A stretch of 51,331 nucleotides of DNA from Opitutales bacterium (lineage in GTDB: Bacteria; Verrucomicrobiota; Verrucomicrobiia; Opitutales; Seribacteraceae). The stretch is taken from positions 1 to 51,331 of the forward strand of contig JAQXBH010000229.1 of assembly GCA_029252505.1 (NCBI GenBank). Direction: 5' to 3'. Below are positions 9,882 through 19,145 of this stretch, in pieces. The number at the start of each line of letters is the position of its first letter. Positions within the stretch are counted from its first letter, which is position 1. Under the pieces are notes generated by a model that did not search any database, was not told the DNA's origin, and worked only from the letters and a program-made list of their open reading frames with translations. Position numbers and translations under genes: made by a program.

Positions 9882-10370
9882 ATGGATTTTAAGATATCTT
9901 GCTTACTTTTTATTCGCAATCACGCAGAAAAAATTCTTTTACTCAAGAGGAAAAAATCTCCGAACCAAGGTTTATGGAGTCCACCGGGGGGTAAATTGAA
10001 TATGAAAATAGGGGAATCTCCCTATGAATGTGCAGTTCGGGAGGCAAAAGAGGAAACTGGTATGACCCTTACTAATGCTGATTTATCTTTATTTGGGTAT
10101 GTTTCCGAAAAGGGATACGAAAATTCATGTCATTGGCTCATGTTTTTATTTGAATGTAAAAAAACGATCCTCAATCTTCCCGGAGAATTTGAGGAGGGTT
10201 ATTTTAATTTTTTTACTAGAGATGAAATTAATCGCCTAGAAATTCCCGCATCTGATCATGAACTTGTCTGGCCTTTCTACGATAAACAAAAATCTGGTTT
10301 CTGGGGAATATCTGCAGACTGCTCTAATCCACAGTTACCTAAGATTAAGATTGAAGCGAATCCCGAATAA
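9882..10370 (+). CDS. Nudix hydrolase
   Basis: Nudix box GGKLNMKIGESPYECAVREAKEETGM; internal ATG at 9882 preferred over 9822, avoiding overlap with the divergent gene. Confidence 0.9.
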   Translation: MDFKISCLLFIRNHAEKILLLKRKKSPNQGLWSPPGGKLNMKIGESPYECAVREAKEETGMTLTNADLSLFGYVSEKGYENSCHWLMFLFECKKTILNLPGEFEEGYFNFFTRDEINRLEIPASDHELVWPFYDKQKSGFWGISADCSNPQLPKIKIEANPE

Positions 10371-10417
10371 ATAGATAATTCCAAATTCTATTAACTTTTA
10401 CTCCACTTTTTAAATTT

Positions 10418-11587
10418 ATGGAAGGCTTACACCACGATACTATTTTAGAACCCTCTGCAAAAGATTCTGCCAAAATAAAAAAGGAATCTAATGAAGAAGA
10501 AAAAGGAGAAACTCATTCGGACCAAGCGGATTCCATGGATTTTTCTACCTCTACTGCAAATCAGTCTCTCTCGGCAGAGGATAAGGTTGATTTGTACGAA
10601 AAAATGGTTCGGATTAGAAGATTTGAAGAACGATCTCTTCGCTCCTACCAGCAGGGACATATTGGTGGATTTTTACACCTCTACATCGGACAGGAAGCTG
10701 TAGCCGTTGGTTCAGTTTCAATGCTTGGTGAAGACGACCATGTAATCACTGCCTACCGAGACCATGGTCATGCTTTGGCTGTAGGTATGGATTTTGACGA
10801 ATGTATGGCCGAGCTTTACGGAAAAAAAACCGGTTGCTCCAAAGGAAAAGGCGGTTCGATGCATTTCTTCGCTCCCGATAAAAACTACTGGGGAGGACAT
10901 GGTATAGTAGGAGGACAGACTCCACTTGGCCTCGGGATTGCCTTTGCACTTAAGTACAACAAGAAAAAAGGTTCATGCCTTTGCTTTATGGGTGATGGAG
11001 CAACCAATCAGGGCCCCTTTTATGAATCTTTAAATTTAGCTTCCCTCTGGAATCTACCCGTCGTTTATATCATTGAAAATAATGGCTATTCCATGGGCAC
11101 GGCAGAATCTCGACATTCCGCGGGTGATCCACTTGCACGTCGGGGAGAAGCCTTTGATATAGATTGGTCTGTTTCCAATGGGCATGATATTTATGAGGTT
11201 AGGCAGACCATATCCGACGCATTGACTAGTGCACATGAAAAATGCAGGCCCTCGGTACTTGAAATTGTAACCTACAGATATCGCGGTCATTCAGTTGCGG
11301 ATCCTGATCAAACCTATCGAAGCAAAGAAGAAATTGAGGAATACAAAACAAACAAAGATCCTTTGAATTTATTTCGTGAGAAATTAATAAAAGAAGGCAA
11401 CATTTCAGAAGACCAAATTAAAACTATTGATAATAGGGCGAAGGGCGATGCGGAAGCTTCTGCTGAATTTGCTGATGCAAGTCCCTACCCAGATCCAAGT
11501 GAATTGATGGACGATATTTACTGGGAGACCGATAACCCTGGAGAAAAAACATCAGAGGGTACCATGTTTTTCGAAACTCCATCTTAA
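10418..11587 (+). CDS. pdhA: Pyruvate dehydrogenase E1 component alpha subunit
   Basis: TPP-binding GDGATNQGPFYESLNLASLWNLPVVYIIENN; KGKGGSMHFF; followed by E1 beta and E2. Confidence 0.95.
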   Translation: MEGLHHDTILEPSAKDSAKIKKESNEEEKGETHSDQADSMDFSTSTANQSLSAEDKVDLYEKMVRIRRFEERSLRSYQQGHIGGFLHLYIGQEAVAVGSVSMLGEDDHVITAYRDHGHALAVGMDFDECMAELYGKKTGCSKGKGGSMHFFAPDKNYWGGHGIVGGQTPLGLGIAFALKYNKKKGSCLCFMGDGATNQGPFYESLNLASLWNLPVVYIIENNGYSMGTAESRHSAGDPLARRGEAFDIDWSVSNGHDIYEVRQTISDALTSAHEKCRPSVLEIVTYRYRGHSVADPDQTYRSKEEIEEYKTNKDPLNLFREKLIKEGNISEDQIKTIDNRAKGDAEASAEFADASPYPDPSELMDDIYWETDNPGEKTSEGTMFFETPS

Positions 11588-11605
11588 TTTAATATATCTA
11601 ATTTT

Positions 11606-12583
11606 ATGGCAAAAATAACTTACAGAGAAGCACTCAACCAAGCTCTTTCGGAAGAGATCAAAAGAGACAATAATGTAGTCCTTATGGGGGAAGAAGTGGC
11701 CCAATTTAAAGGGTCATATAAAGTTTCAGAAGGAATGCTGGAAAAATTTGGTGCCGAACGAGTAATTGATACCCCTATTAGTGAAGCCGCTTTCTCTGGA
11801 CTAGCAGTGGGAGCTGCTATGATGGGAATGAGGCCAGTTGTAGAATTTATGTTCTGGAGCTTTTGCTATGTCGCGTTTGATCAAATATTCAATAACGCCG
11901 CAAGCGTGAGATATATGTCAGGTGGCCTTATTAATGTCCCGATCGTTTTTAGAGGACCCGCAAATGGCGGAACCAATGTTGGAGCGACACACTCGCATAC
12001 CCCAGAAAATTTTGCTGCTAATACACCAGGATTAAAGGTTATTTGCCCGGCAACTCCTGCCGATGCCAAGGGAATGCTCAAAGCTGCGATTCGGGACAAT
12101 GATCCCGTTTGTGTGATGGAAAATACCATTCTATACAATATGCAGGACGAAGTTCCGGACGACCCCGATTTTATTATTCCTCTCGGGAAGGCAAATATCC
12201 TCAAAGAGGGAAAGGATATGACCATTATTGCTCATGGAAAGGCAGTTCATACCTCTCTAGAGGTTGCTCATACACTCGAAGAAAAACATAATGTTTCCGT
12301 CGAAGTTTTGGATTTAAGGTCAATCCGTCCATTGGATGTTGATGCGATAATAAAAACGGTCAAGAAAACAAACCGAGTTTTATTGGTGGAAGAAAATAAA
12401 CCATTTTGTGGTGTCGATGCACAAATTGCTTTTCTTATACAAGACCAAGCCTTCGATTATTTGGATGCACCGATTAAAAGAGTCTCCGCAATAGATGCTC
12501 CACAGGCATACAGCAAAGCACTTGAGAATATTCAAATTCCTGCTCATGACCGAATTTTGGCCAAGGCAATGGAACTAATCTAA
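11606..12583 (+). CDS. pdhB: Pyruvate dehydrogenase E1 component beta subunit
   Basis: ITYREALNQALSEEI..GEEVAQFKGSYKVSEGM.., LDLRSIRPLDVDAI. Confidence 0.95.
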   Translation: MAKITYREALNQALSEEIKRDNNVVLMGEEVAQFKGSYKVSEGMLEKFGAERVIDTPISEAAFSGLAVGAAMMGMRPVVEFMFWSFCYVAFDQIFNNAASVRYMSGGLINVPIVFRGPANGGTNVGATHSHTPENFAANTPGLKVICPATPADAKGMLKAAIRDNDPVCVMENTILYNMQDEVPDDPDFIIPLGKANILKEGKDMTIIAHGKAVHTSLEVAHTLEEKHNVSVEVLDLRSIRPLDVDAIIKTVKKTNRVLLVEENKPFCGVDAQIAFLIQDQAFDYLDAPIKRVSAIDAPQAYSKALENIQIPAHDRILAKAMELI

Positions 12584-12601
12584 ACTTTAATACACAAGAA
12601 G

Positions 12602-13915
12602 ATGGCTACAATTATAGAAATGCCCAAGCTGAGTGATACCATGTCTGTAGGTACTCTCGTTAAATGGCATAAAAAAGCAGGTGACCTCGTAAAGAATGGT
12701 GATATTTTAGCAGAAGTTGAAACGGACAAAGCTACAATGGAATTGGAAAATTTTGATGATGGGACATTGTTACAAATTTTTGTTGGCGAAGGAGATGAAG
12801 TCCCAATTGGAAGTCCGCTGGCCGCAGTTGGAGAGCCCGGTGAAGAGGTAGTTGCCCCTGCAAAGCCGGATGACGAGCCGATCGAAGAAATAGTTGAAGA
12901 AATAGAAATTCCACCAGAGGTTGAGGTAGTTTCTGCAGTCGAATCTGTACCTGAAAAACCGGAATCCGAAGTCACAGAGACTACTAGTTCCAATTCTGGT
13001 AGAATATCAATATCACCGCTTGCGAAAAAAATGGCTGGTGAACTTAATCTCAATTTAAATGAGATAAAGGGCACCGGACCAAATGGTAGAATAATCAAAA
13101 AAGATATTCTTTCCCATTCTTCAGGAACTTCCGTTACAAAAGAACAGACTGCCTCCGAAGATATTCCTGTAATTCAAAACCAAAAAACCAAATCTCCCTC
13201 CCCCACTATCCTGGAAGACCGTTTAGTTCCAGTCTCTAAGATGAGATCGATTATTGCTCAAAGGCTTCTCGAATCAAAAAATACAATTCCTCATTTTTAT
13301 CTTCAAAAGGAAATAAATGCCACTCCATTAAAAGAGGCTCGGGTTGCATTAAATATTAAATTGGCCAACAGAAACCCAGACAGACCATCAAAACTAACAC
13401 TTAATGATGTTATCTTAAAGGCATGTGCTGAGACAATTTCACTCGTTCCAGAAATTAACAGCTCTTGGGAGGGAAAAGAAATTAAACTTCATGGAGGAAT
13501 TCATCTCGCGTTTGGAGTTGCTGTAGAAGATGGTCTGCTTACTCCAGTTGTTCGAAATGCCGATCAATTAAACCTTGAAGATTTATCTTTCGAGGCAAAA
13601 TCTCTCATTACAAAAGCTCGATCCAAAAAACTTGCTCCTAATGAAATGACCGGCTCCACTTTTACAGTCACTAATTTAGGAATGTTTGGAATTGATTTTT
13701 TTAGTGGAATTATTAATCCACCCAATGCAGCCATTCTCTCGGTTGGTGCAATTGTTAACAAGCCGATTGTCGATTCACTGGGTAACATTAAGGCCGGTGA
13801 AACAATGATGCTGGGATTAAGCTGCGATCATCGATTGGTAGATGGGGCAATTGGGGCTCAGTTTTTGAAGTTACTTGCAGAAACTTTGGAGAATCCTGCC
13901 TCCATGCTTGTATAA
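12602..13915 (+). CDS. pdhC: Dihydrolipoamide acetyltransferase (PDH E2), one lipoyl domain
   Basis: Lipoyl motif VETDKATMELENFDDG, peripheral-subunit binding domain ISPLAKKMAGEL..GTGPNGRIIKKDI, catalytic CDHRLVDGAIGAQF. Confidence 0.95.
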   Translation: MATIIEMPKLSDTMSVGTLVKWHKKAGDLVKNGDILAEVETDKATMELENFDDGTLLQIFVGEGDEVPIGSPLAAVGEPGEEVVAPAKPDDEPIEEIVEEIEIPPEVEVVSAVESVPEKPESEVTETTSSNSGRISISPLAKKMAGELNLNLNEIKGTGPNGRIIKKDILSHSSGTSVTKEQTASEDIPVIQNQKTKSPSPTILEDRLVPVSKMRSIIAQRLLESKNTIPHFYLQKEINATPLKEARVALNIKLANRNPDRPSKLTLNDVILKACAETISLVPEINSSWEGKEIKLHGGIHLAFGVAVEDGLLTPVVRNADQLNLEDLSFEAKSLITKARSKKLAPNEMTGSTFTVTNLGMFGIDFFSGIINPPNAAILSVGAIVNKPIVDSLGNIKAGETMMLGLSCDHRLVDGAIGAQFLKLLAETLENPASMLV

Positions 13916-13918
13916 ATA

Positions 13919-15892
13919 TTAGCCAATCCGTTTATTTGCATCCTCAACTAGCCATTCTGAAATTTCTTTCATCTTTGAAGAAACTTGTTTTTTAGAATCG
14001 TCCAAGTCTAGTGCGTTCTTTTCACCACAGCCAAACAAATAGTATTTAATTTTGGGCTCCGTTCCACTAGGTCGTATTGCAATCGTAAAACCGTTTTCCA
14101 ATTCGAGCATGAGAAAATTTTCGATCGATAATTCGTCTTCATCCTCATCAATGTACCCTTTTTCTAAGAAGTCTTTGCTCTTTATTACCGCAATACCCGA
14201 CACCTCTTTTAGTTTTTTGGTCCGATAAGATGCCGCAAGTGTCTTGATAGTTTTACTTCCTTCAGCACCTTCAAAATATAAGTTTTCGGTTTTCTCTTCG
14301 TGGTAACCATACTTTTTATAAAGATTGTCAAGAAATTGTAAGGGTTCGGTTTTACTAGATTTCAAAAATGCAAAAAGTTCGGCAATTGCTAAAGCCGATG
14401 CATTACCATCCTTATCCCTCACAACATCCAAAGGTAAATACCCATAACTTTCCTCGACTGAAAGAATAACATAAGTTGAATACCTTGTAAGAATATCGAT
14501 ACGTGCAAATAAATCGGTCCCATCAAAGTCGATTGATAAGCCTTCTTTTTCTTTAATTTCTGTTATTGCTTGATCTTCATACTTACCAAGTTTTTCCGCC
14601 ATCCACTTAAAACCGGTCGGGGTATTGATACATTTCACTCCAAATGCTTCTGCTATGCGAGAAATCATTGGCGTTGTAACAAATGTTTTTAGAATAGCTA
14701 CTTGGTTTGGACCTTCATCGGTAATTATTTTCTTTCTTCTGGCAACAATTAAACGATATTCAGCTAGCATGACCGCGACTTGATTACCAGTTAAACACTC
14801 ATACACCCCCGATGATTTACGAACCGCAACTCCGATCCTATCACAGTCTGGATCACTTGCTAAAACAAGGTCTGATTTTGTTTTCTGAGCAACAGAAATA
14901 CCCCTCTTAAGAGCTTCAGGATTTTCTGGATTTGGTGAGTCTACCGTACTAAAATTAGGGTCTTGCTGATTTTGTTCGTCTACCACCGCAACTTCTACCC
15001 CATGGTCCCATAGAGCTGGAATTGCCGAAATTGAACCAGTTCCATGAATTGGAGTGAAAACAAGTTTGGGAGCATGATCTTTTAAGATCTCTGGATCTAG
15101 CACAGAATCTTCCAGTGCTGCCCGATATGCCAAATCATCTTCAGTGGGTAAAATATTCCAGTTTTTTTCGTCCGTCGGGGTGGAAAGTAAAGGCAATAAT
15201 TCACTTACTGAAATTGACTGATATCTACTAACAACTTCTTCGGCATGCGGTGGTACAAGTTGAGAACCATCTGCAAAATAAGCTTTGAAACCATTATCGT
15301 GCGATGGGTTATGACTTGCCGTGATTACTACTCCGGCATGTGCATACTGATGTCTTACTGTAAAACTCAATTGAGGAGTTGATCTTGCACCTTCGAAGAC
15401 GAGTGCATATCCGCCTAATTTCGTCCATGCAGAAGCTGCTAATTCACAAAATTTTCGGGAAAAATGTCTCACGTCATGTGCTACTATTAGCCGTGGTTGT
15501 GCCAGAATACCTTCCTCGGCAAGCCATTTTGTAATATGTAAAAAAAGTGCTTTTGTGGCTCTTAAAACAGTTATTTCATTAAGGGTGTTGCTTCCTACAG
15601 CCGCAAAACTCGGGGTTTCTTTTCCTTTTGTTTTTCCCCTTTCTGCCTTCGTTATGTAATTACCAATCGTTCGTCCTCTCATACCACCAGTTCCAAATGC
15701 AAGGTTTTTGTAAAACCGATTGTTTAATTCTTCCCAGTTTTCAGTATCTAATAATTCTGTGATTGAATCAATAATCCACTCTGGTATTTTCTCACATTCT
15801 ACTAATTCTGTAATGTTTTCAAGAGTGGTTTGGTAAAGAAATTGACTTTCTTTGGCTTTAGTTAGTTGAAGAGAAATTGATTCGTTTTTCAT
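13919..15892 (-). CDS. Phosphoglucomutase/phosphomannomutase family phospho-sugar mutase
   Basis: Active-site TASHNPSHDNGFKAYF, GTGGMRGR, DPDCDRIGVAV, RPSGTEPKIKYY. Confidence 0.93.
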   Translation of the reverse strand: MKNESISLQLTKAKESQFLYQTTLENITELVECEKIPEWIIDSITELLDTENWEELNNRFYKNLAFGTGGMRGRTIGNYITKAERGKTKGKETPSFAAVGSNTLNEITVLRATKALFLHITKWLAEEGILAQPRLIVAHDVRHFSRKFCELAASAWTKLGGYALVFEGARSTPQLSFTVRHQYAHAGVVITASHNPSHDNGFKAYFADGSQLVPPHAEEVVSRYQSISVSELLPLLSTPTDEKNWNILPTEDDLAYRAALEDSVLDPEILKDHAPKLVFTPIHGTGSISAIPALWDHGVEVAVVDEQNQQDPNFSTVDSPNPENPEALKRGISVAQKTKSDLVLASDPDCDRIGVAVRKSSGVYECLTGNQVAVMLAEYRLIVARRKKIITDEGPNQVAILKTFVTTPMISRIAEAFGVKCINTPTGFKWMAEKLGKYEDQAITEIKEKEGLSIDFDGTDLFARIDILTRYSTYVILSVEESYGYLPLDVVRDKDGNASALAIAELFAFLKSSKTEPLQFLDNLYKKYGYHEEKTENLYFEGAEGSKTIKTLAASYRTKKLKEVSGIAVIKSKDFLEKGYIDEDEDELSIENFLMLELENGFTIAIRPSGTEPKIKYYLFGCGEKNALDLDDSKKQVSSKMKEISEWLVEDANKRIG

Positions 15893-16002
15893 TAAGGTTT
15901 TAGGATAAAAATTAAGAGTGGTTTCATCTCATTGATGGTAATATTAAATTTTTATGAAGTTAAAATTTGATTAAAATTTTTAGTACTGAGTAAACTGGAA
16001 AA

Positions 16003-16344
16003 TTAATCATTCACGATTGTTTCAGGAAACCGATACAACCGTTCATCTTTTTTTCCATAGCCAAGCTCTTTTCTCGCTACTGCATCTTGAAAATCGGGGT
16101 CTCTTCTTAACTTGTCTAAAAATTGTCTATGATCATCAGCTTCTATCCGTAAATCTTCTAATTCTTTTTCCAAAACAGCTTCCCTTGATTTCCAATGACT
16201 AAACTCATCATAGGCACGATTGAGTTGAAGCAATAAATAAATTGCTGCTGCAAATATTATAGAGAATATTCCAAGAGTTACTAATTTTTTGGGTACCATT
16301 TCAAAAATTTCTATTTTTAGGATACTGCAACCTTTGTTTTCCAC
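16003..16344 (-). CDS. FtsB/DivIC-like septum formation initiator
   Basis: Short TM plus coiled coil; C-terminal ...DPDFQDAVARKELGYGKKDERLYRFPE typical of FtsB/DivIC. Confidence 0.75.
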   Translation of the reverse strand: MENKGCSILKIEIFEMVPKKLVTLGIFSIIFAAAIYLLLQLNRAYDEFSHWKSREAVLEKELEDLRIEADDHRQFLDKLRRDPDFQDAVARKELGYGKKDERLYRFPETIVND

Positions 16345-16353
16345 AAGTCTCTT

Positions 16354-17328
16354 TCACTTATGTTCGCTGGAATAAATATCATGAAGTCGCAATAATCCCA
16401 TAAGTTTATCTTGGCCCAGTTTAGCAACAGGTAAAACCGATACTTGTTTAGAGCCATGTTCCATTACCGATAATGCTTCACCAAGAGAAAGTGCAGGATC
16501 TATCGTTTTCGGATTAGCGTTCATTATTTGCTTAGCAGTCATATTTAACAAATTTTTATTCTTCATTAAAGATCTTCTTAAATCTCCATCCGTTACAATT
16601 CCTAGTAGTTTGCTATCTTTAACTACACATGCCGCACCTAATGGGTGTTTAGTCATTTCTATGACCAAATCACTAATCAGTGTACTGGATCGAACTATTG
16701 CTATTTCACTTAATGGATGCATTACATCATGGACATTAAATAATAAATTTCGTCCCAATTGTCCTGCTGGATGGGTCTGTGCATACTCTGATTTAGTAAA
16801 CTTTTTCCTTTTCATTAAACCTGATGCAAGTGCATCTCCTAATGAAGCTGACACCATAAAGCTTGCTGTAGGTACAATACCAAGAGGGTCTGCTTCCCCT
16901 AATACGGTTGAGTTTAGGAAGACATCAACTTTTTTTATTAATGGACCATCTGTATTTCCCATTATTCCAACTATCTTCGCTTTTCTTTTTCTAAAGATTG
17001 GTTCCAAAAATAATAATTCTGGGGTACTAGCACTGTTTGATAAAAATATTACTGGATCACCTGATTGATGAATTCCTAAATCTCCGTGCACTGCTTCGGA
17101 AGCATGTAAAAAGGACGCCGGAGAACCCGTGCTGCAAAATGTTGCCGCTAATTTTTTCCCTAACAATCCTGATTTTCCAATACCGCAGACTATTATTTTA
17201 TTGTTAGGTTTAAATAATATATCAAGTGCGAGAGAAAAGTTTTTTCCTAATAGAGATGCAGCCCTTTCTATAGATTCACTTTCTTTTTTTAAAACCTTTA
17301 CGGCTTCTTTCAATTCTTGTTCACTCAT
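16354..17328 (-). CDS. kdsD: KpsF/GutQ-type arabinose-5-phosphate isomerase (SIS plus CBS domains)
   Basis: SIS domain GIGKSGLLGKKLAATFCSTGSPASFLHASEAVHGDLG; THPAGQLGRNL; CBS repeats GIVTDGDLRR. Confidence 0.92.
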   Translation of the reverse strand: MSEQELKEAVKVLKKESESIERAASLLGKNFSLALDILFKPNNKIIVCGIGKSGLLGKKLAATFCSTGSPASFLHASEAVHGDLGIHQSGDPVIFLSNSASTPELLFLEPIFRKRKAKIVGIMGNTDGPLIKKVDVFLNSTVLGEADPLGIVPTASFMVSASLGDALASGLMKRKKFTKSEYAQTHPAGQLGRNLLFNVHDVMHPLSEIAIVRSSTLISDLVIEMTKHPLGAACVVKDSKLLGIVTDGDLRRSLMKNKNLLNMTAKQIMNANPKTIDPALSLGEALSVMEHGSKQVSVLPVAKLGQDKLMGLLRLHDIYSSEHK

Positions 17329-17405
17329 AATAATATTTCTTTTTGATTAAATACTTACATCTATTATAATAATCGTCACTAGTAATTGCTTTTCTTTTAT
17401 CCGTT

Positions 17406-17759
17406 ATGTTTCAAGTTACCTTTTCTGAACAAAGCCTCAAAGAACTAAATTCTTTGGCTCAATCCGATCAACTCTATTTAATGGACAAGTTAAGTTCCCT
17501 TACTAGTAATATCCTTTCGGGGGAAGATAGCAGTATTGGAAGTTTTTTGAGAAATGGTAAAACATTTTTTCGATTAAGGATAGATGATCTTCGTGTGTAT
17601 TTTGAAAAAGTTGATATTTCTCTTCACTGTCACTTTATATTACAAAAGAATTCCTTAAATGATTTCTTAATTCGCTGTAAGATGCCGGCTTCTGATGATG
17701 CTGTCTTAGAAGATCACCAAAGTTTTTGGGAATATTTAGAATCCCTAGCAAAAAAATGA
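17406..17759 (+). CDS. Small RelE/ParE-fold-like protein, no adjacent antitoxin
   Basis: FQVTFSEQSLKELNSLAQSDQLYLMDKLSSL...FRLRIDDLRVYFEKVDISLHCHFILQK has a RelE-like pattern. Confidence 0.55.
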   Translation: MFQVTFSEQSLKELNSLAQSDQLYLMDKLSSLTSNILSGEDSSIGSFLRNGKTFFRLRIDDLRVYFEKVDISLHCHFILQKNSLNDFLIRCKMPASDDAVLEDHQSFWEYLESLAKK

Positions 17760-17792
17760 ATATCTTGTTAAAAACTTGTTTAACGAAAAAAC

Positions 17793-17851
17793 TTTTTCAC
17801 AGTTTTTTAAAAGTTTCTACTTTTTCCTTTGTTACTCTTTTTTTATTCACA
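17793..17851 (+). promoter_or_regulatory. Direct repeat of DnaA-box-like motifs: TTTTTCACA (17793-17801) and TTATTCACA (17843-17851), each followed by GTTTTTT
   Basis: Read directly; the second matches the DnaA-box consensus TTATNCACA, start-to-start spacing 50 bp, in a 244-bp AT-rich spacer upstream of dnaN. Confidence 0.45.
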
Positions 17852-17914
17852 GTTTTTTTATTCGTAAGTTATTGTTCTTTGGAAATTTAGATAGTTATTG
17901 CACTTTTTTCCTTC

Positions 17915-17920
17915 TATAAT
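17915..17920 (+). promoter_or_regulatory. Possible -10 element TATAAT upstream of dnaN
   Basis: Perfect TATAAT 84 nt upstream of the ATG; no convincing -35. Confidence 0.25.
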
Positions 17921-18003
17921 AATGAATAGTTTTTATATATGTTTACTTATCTTTAATAATTCAAGATTGAAGATAACTTCATTTTCAGACAAAAAGATAA
18001 ACA

Positions 18004-19143
18004 ATGAAATTTAAGATAAATCGCGATCATTTTAGCTCAGGACTCCAATTGGTGACAAGCGTTGTAGGGGCAAGAAAAACGATGCCTATCCTACAAAATG
18101 TTTTAATCGAAGCAAAGGATGGATTGGTAAGACTTACTACTACGAATTTAGATCTAGGTGCAAGATGTTCAGTAAAGGCTGATGTATCAACGGAAGGATC
18201 AATTACATTACCGGTAAAGGAGATAGGAAGAATCGTAAGAGAATTGGCAGATATTGAAGTAAGCGTAGAGACTTCGGATCATGCAAAGGCAACGATAAGC
18301 ACAAGAGGTTCGATTTTTAATGTAGTTGGAATGGACAGTAAGGAGTTTCCTCCATTGCCTGAACTAGAAGAACAGAAGGAATTTTCTTTGGAAAGAAACG
18401 AAATAATTTCGATGCTTAAAAGTGTATCCTATGCTCAATCCGTAAATGAAGAAAGATACATGTTGAAAGGAGTCTTTTTTCAATTCAGTAAAGAAAAATT
18501 ATCGCTTGTAGCAACAGATGGCAGAAGATTAGCGGTAACAAATCGAGAAATGAAAGTGGAAGAAGGAGATGCGGGAGAATTTATTTTACCCTCATTAACA
18601 GTTTCAGAGATAGAAAAACTTCCAGATATCGGCAATGAAATTAGTATCTCATTTACGGACAGACAAGTAGCTTTTGAACTAAAGGTTAAATCAGATGATA
18701 ATTCAACGGGAGGTTTTAGGGAGTCCGTCTATCTGGTATCCAAAGTAGTAGAAGGAAAGTACCCAAATTATAAGCAAGTTATTCCAAAAGATGATTTTAA
18801 CTGTGCTGAGATAGAACGGGAGTTAATGCAAGAATGCGTTCACCGTGCAGCTTTAGTATCCGATGAAAAAGTAACATTGCGGATTAAATCAGAAGAGATG
18901 GAAATTACCGGTCAAAGCGTTGTGGGAGACGCGTGCGAATCTATGCCAATAACTTACAGTGGAGAAGACGCAGCGGTATCTTTTAATCCAAGGTTTTTAT
19001 TAGACCCCCTAAAGTCGATAACAAAGGATAAAATATCATTAGAATTTAGGGACGATATGAGTCCAGGTGTTTTTAAGGTTATTGAAAATGAAGGTAACAA
19101 GTTATCGTTTTTGTGTGTCGTAATGCCAATTAGAACAGATTAA
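18004..19143 (+). CDS. dnaN: DNA polymerase III subunit beta (sliding clamp)
   Basis: MKFKINRDHFSSGLQLVTSVVGARKTMPILQNVLIEA..., C-terminal FLCVVMPIRTD. Confidence 0.95.
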   Translation: MKFKINRDHFSSGLQLVTSVVGARKTMPILQNVLIEAKDGLVRLTTTNLDLGARCSVKADVSTEGSITLPVKEIGRIVRELADIEVSVETSDHAKATISTRGSIFNVVGMDSKEFPPLPELEEQKEFSLERNEIISMLKSVSYAQSVNEERYMLKGVFFQFSKEKLSLVATDGRRLAVTNREMKVEEGDAGEFILPSLTVSEIEKLPDIGNEISISFTDRQVAFELKVKSDDNSTGGFRESVYLVSKVVEGKYPNYKQVIPKDDFNCAEIERELMQECVHRAALVSDEKVTLRIKSEEMEITGQSVVGDACESMPITYSGEDAAVSFNPRFLLDPLKSITKDKISLEFRDDMSPGVFKVIENEGNKLSFLCVVMPIRTD

Positions 19144-19145
19144 TT

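Noticed and set aside
10445-13788. Minus-strand ORFs within pdhABC
   Set aside because: Antisense to well-supported PDH genes; low-complexity Ser-rich translation.
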